A DNA stretch of 8,323 nucleotides, from positions 1-8,323 of the forward strand of contig JAGROF010000113.1 in assembly GCA_020440405.1 (NCBI GenBank). Reading direction: 5' to 3'. This DNA is from Chlamydiia bacterium. GTDB taxonomy: Bacteria; Chlamydiota; Chlamydiia; Chlamydiales; Simkaniaceae. The position numbers and the translations under genes are program-made. The notes beneath the pieces are model-generated. The model made no database searches. It had not been told where the DNA came from and was given only the letters and a program-made list of their open reading frames with translations. Positions 6,392 through 8,323 of the stretch are shown piece after piece. The first letter of the stretch is position 1; the number at the start of each line of letters is the position of its first letter.

Positions 6392-7417
6392 CTAGTAGCT
6401 GGCTTCGTCTAGAGAGACTTTGCCGCGAAAGATGCGGTAGATCCAGAAACCATAAGCAAGGACAAGAGGAACCCCGATGCCTGCAACGGTGAGGATCACT
6501 TTAAAGGTCGCAACGGTGGCTGAACTATTAAAGAGAGTCAGGTCATAGGCAGGGTCGAGGCTTGAGCGGACCATCGCGGGATAGGTGCCCATCCCAAATA
6601 GGACAAAAAGAAGTGCGATACTTCCTGAAGAGAAGAGAAACGCCGTTCCATCCTTCCCACGACAAGCAAAAAAGGGAACGCATGCAATGACAATCATGGC
6701 AAGGACTCCCACAAGGAAAAGAAGAGGCGTTTCTTTCATGATATCGATCATGTGGGGTTTATAAATCACTGTCGTAACCGTTGTAGCGACATAGCAGATT
6801 AAAAAGATGATAATCGTGGGGTTTATCCACCGGCGGACCCTTTGGTGCATCGTCCCTTCAGTTTTCATGAGCATATAAATCGCCCCATGCATCATAAATA
6901 CCGTCACCCCTAATACGCCTACAAGCACGGTATACGGCGTAAAGTATCCTGCAAATGTTCCATGAAAAACTTCATGTTGATCAATCGGCACTCCCACAAT
7001 GATATTTCCCATAAGAACCCCAATGATAAAGGCAATGACATAGGATCCCAAGCTAAACATGCAATCCCAAAAATGCCGCCACTTCTTTGAAGCCTGCTTG
7101 GAGCGAAATTCAATGGCCACAGCGCGAATGATGAGTCCCATAATTAGAATCATAATCAAAAAGTAAAAGGCAGAACAAATCGTTGCATACACAGGAGGGA
7201 ATCCGACAAACATCGCCCCAAAGACAATGATGAGCCACACTTCATTCCCATCCCATACAGGACCAATAGCATTGAGCATAAGGCGCCGCTCCTCATCGTT
7301 GCGTGTAAAGAGGTGCAAGCAGCCGACTCCAAGGTCAAATCCGTCAAGAACAGTATACATCACTACACTGATCCCAATGACAGCATACCAAATGATCTGA
7401 AACGTTTCGAGTAGCAT
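6392..7417 (-). CDS. cydB: Cytochrome bd quinol oxidase subunit II
   Basis: Inner-membrane subunit that, with CydA, forms cytochrome bd oxidase, which oxidises quinol and reduces oxygen to water with high affinity while building a proton gradient. The 341-residue product is all membrane helices (about eight or nine) and close to family size (E. coli 379). Visible signatures: VLDGFDLGVG at 23-32 (acidic residues D25 and D28), NAIGPVWDGNEVWL, FRSKQASKKWRHFWD, IIGVLMGNIIVGVP, then FSSGSIALLFVLFGMGTYPAMVRSS and the C-terminal IYRIFRGKVSLDEASY, matching the family's end. Stop is TAG. The start ATG (7417-7415) overlaps the cydA stop by one base (TAATG), with GGAG 7 nt upstream, so the two are one operon with coupled translation. 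I found no credible cydX-like small subunit after it: the downstream 199 nt are repeats and a terminator. Confidence 0.96.
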   Translation of the reverse strand: MLLETFQIIWYAVIGISVVMYTVLDGFDLGVGCLHLFTRNDEERRLMLNAIGPVWDGNEVWLIIVFGAMFVGFPPVYATICSAFYFLIMILIMGLIIRAVAIEFRSKQASKKWRHFWDCMFSLGSYVIAFIIGVLMGNIIVGVPIDQHEVFHGTFAGYFTPYTVLVGVLGVTVFMMHGAIYMLMKTEGTMHQRVRRWINPTIIIFLICYVATTVTTVIYKPHMIDIMKETPLLFLVGVLAMIVIACVPFFACRGKDGTAFLFSSGSIALLFVLFGMGTYPAMVRSSLDPAYDLTLFNSSATVATFKVILTVAGIGVPLVLAYGFWIYRIFRGKVSLDEASY

Positions 7418-8323
7418 TACGTAGCTCCATAGGGGTTGCGATAGAGGGCATCTCCCGTTTCAGTCTCGTTCGGACCATCTTGGATCTTTCGGTTCAAAAG
7501 GAAAATAAAAAGGGCAAAAAGGAAAATATAGATCACGCTAAACATAATCAAAGAACCGATCACCATCCCTCGATCAACAGAGGGCGAGGCTCCTTGCGTC
7601 GTCCGCATGATATTCCAAACCACCCAAGGTTGACGCCCCATCTCTGCAGTAAACCATCCTGCTTCATTTGCAATAAAGGGGAAACACACAGAAAAAATCA
7701 TGAAGCGGAGGCTCCATTTAGCCCGTTCAAAGGTTTTTCGCTTCCATACAATGAGCCCCAAAATGACTGCCAAACACATGCCGCACCACATATAGATCAT
7801 GAGATGATAAGTCTGGAATACTGCATTCACCTTCGGCCAGTCGGTCTCAGAGTATTGGTCAAGTCCCACTACAGGGGTTTCTACATTGCGATAGACTAAA
7901 AAGCTTAAGAGTGCCGGCACCTGAATCGCCTTGACTTGCCGCTTTTCTTGATCGACCCACCCGACTAGATTCATCGCCGTCCCAGGAGTTGTCTCAAAGA
8001 CTCCTTCCATAGCAGCCAGTTTTGTCGGCTGGTATTTTGCAACAAGGCGGGCAGAGCTATCTGCTGAAACAAGCTGCAGAATCACCATGACTCCCCCAAT
8101 AATCAGTCCCCACCTCATACTGCGAATGGCAAACTCCACATGACGCTTTCTGAGCAGGTAGTAAGCAGAAACGCTAATGACCATAAAAGCCCCCGTCAAC
8201 CAACACCCAATCAACACATGGGTGAGACGGTCTAAAAAAGAGGGATTAAAAATCATCGCCCAAAAATCGGTTAAAACCGCGCGCGCTTCTCTTCCTTCTC
8301 CCACAATTTTAAACCCTGCGGGG
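7417..8323 (-). CDS. cydA: Cytochrome bd quinol oxidase subunit I, C-terminal two thirds (runs off the right edge)
   Basis: Haem-carrying, quinol-oxidising subunit of cytochrome bd oxidase in the inner membrane. 301 residues are visible; roughly the first 130-150 (with the N-terminal helices and first haem ligands) lie beyond base 8323. The frame reads PAGFKIVGEGREARAVLTDF from the edge, so the GTG at 8304-8302 is an internal Val and not a start. Visible: LTHVLIG, whose His aligns with the E. coli haem b558 ligand His186; KLAAME, the Q-loop quinol-site Lys/Glu (E. coli Lys252/Glu257); IQVPALLSFL and VETPVVGL; YHLMIYMWCG, with a Met likely matching the second b558 ligand Met393; and NEAGWFTAEMGRQPWVV. 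Five membrane helices are apparent. The loop between VVGLDQ and YHLMIY is short (about 20 residues), so this is the short-Q-loop form of CydA, not the long E. coli type. Stop TAA overlaps the cydB start. Confidence 0.96.
   Translation of the reverse strand, partial: PAGFKIVGEGREARAVLTDFWAMIFNPSFLDRLTHVLIGCWLTGAFMVISVSAYYLLRKRHVEFAIRSMRWGLIIGGVMVILQLVSADSSARLVAKYQPTKLAAMEGVFETTPGTAMNLVGWVDQEKRQVKAIQVPALLSFLVYRNVETPVVGLDQYSETDWPKVNAVFQTYHLMIYMWCGMCLAVILGLIVWKRKTFERAKWSLRFMIFSVCFPFIANEAGWFTAEMGRQPWVVWNIMRTTQGASPSVDRGMVIGSLIMFSVIYIFLFALFIFLLNRKIQDGPNETETGDALYRNPYGAT
7425..7428 (-). promoter_or_regulatory. Ribosome binding site of cydB
   Basis: GGAG on the minus strand lies 7 nt before the cydB ATG at 7417 and inside the last codons of cydA; it supports that start and coupled translation. 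Confidence 0.55.

Noticed and set aside
6250..6492. Plus-strand 80-codon open frame after omp
   Set aside because: It begins right after the terminator, runs through the palindrome and repeat block, and then overlaps the 3' end of cydB in antisense. The Arg/Ser/Cys-rich product resembles nothing known.
7480..7899. Plus-strand 139-codon open frame opposite cydA
   Set aside because: It is fully antisense to well-conserved cydA codons; the His/Lys/Pro-rich product is what a reverse reading of membrane-helix codons yields, and no ribosome binding site supports it.
8302..8304. GTG at 8304-8302 as the cydA start
   Set aside because: The frame remains open to the window edge and the upstream codons read PAGFKI, as in CydA family members; the family's N-terminal helices are missing, so the gene is cut by the window.

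Overview
The window looks like chromosomal DNA from a member of the phylum Chlamydiae, most likely an environmental (Parachlamydiales-type) lineage such as a relative of Simkania, Waddlia or Parachlamydia. Three things support this. First, the order triosephosphate isomerase (divergent) / xseA / xseB / dxs matches the tpi-xseA-xseB-dxs block I know from Chlamydia. Second, Dxs carries sequence variants I associate with chlamydial enzymes (GDAAF in the thiamine-diphosphate motif, GIAEGH around the catalytic Glu). Third, there is a Legionella-type (Lpg1974-like) beta-barrel outer membrane protein of the kind expanded in Simkania and Waddlia. The genus is an inference; no database search was possible.

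Layout: 1-425 (minus) is the 5' part of tpiA, cut by the window edge. A 72-nt divergent gap follows. Positions 498-4794 (plus) hold a tightly packed, overlapping operon, xseA-xseB-dxs-nadK, with overlaps of 20, 17 and 4 nt. It makes both subunits of exonuclease VII, the first enzyme of the MEP isoprenoid pathway, and NAD kinase. The operon ends at a long imperfect hairpin with a T run (4829-4892), which is also a copy of a dispersed 9-bp-unit repeat. Positions 5032-6192 (plus) encode a secreted beta-barrel porin-like protein with its own good promoter (TTGCAA-17-TATAGA) and Shine-Dalgarno site, closed by a strong, probably bidirectional terminator (6214-6247). The 199-nt convergent gap after it also holds a second palindrome (6300-6334) and a second copy of the 9-bp-unit repeat (6342-6368). 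Positions 6392-8323 (minus) carry cydA (cut by the window edge) followed by cydB, the two main subunits of cytochrome bd quinol oxidase.

Most of the window is ordinary core metabolism, DNA repair and respiration. I see no new defence system, phage, CRISPR array, tRNA or rRNA. The points most worth a second look are the paired repeat elements on both sides of the outer membrane protein gene, and the replacement by Ala of an active-site His in Dxs (E. coli His431 position). No gene-free stretch exceeds 300 bases; the two largest gaps (4795-5031 and 6193-6391) are described feature by feature.
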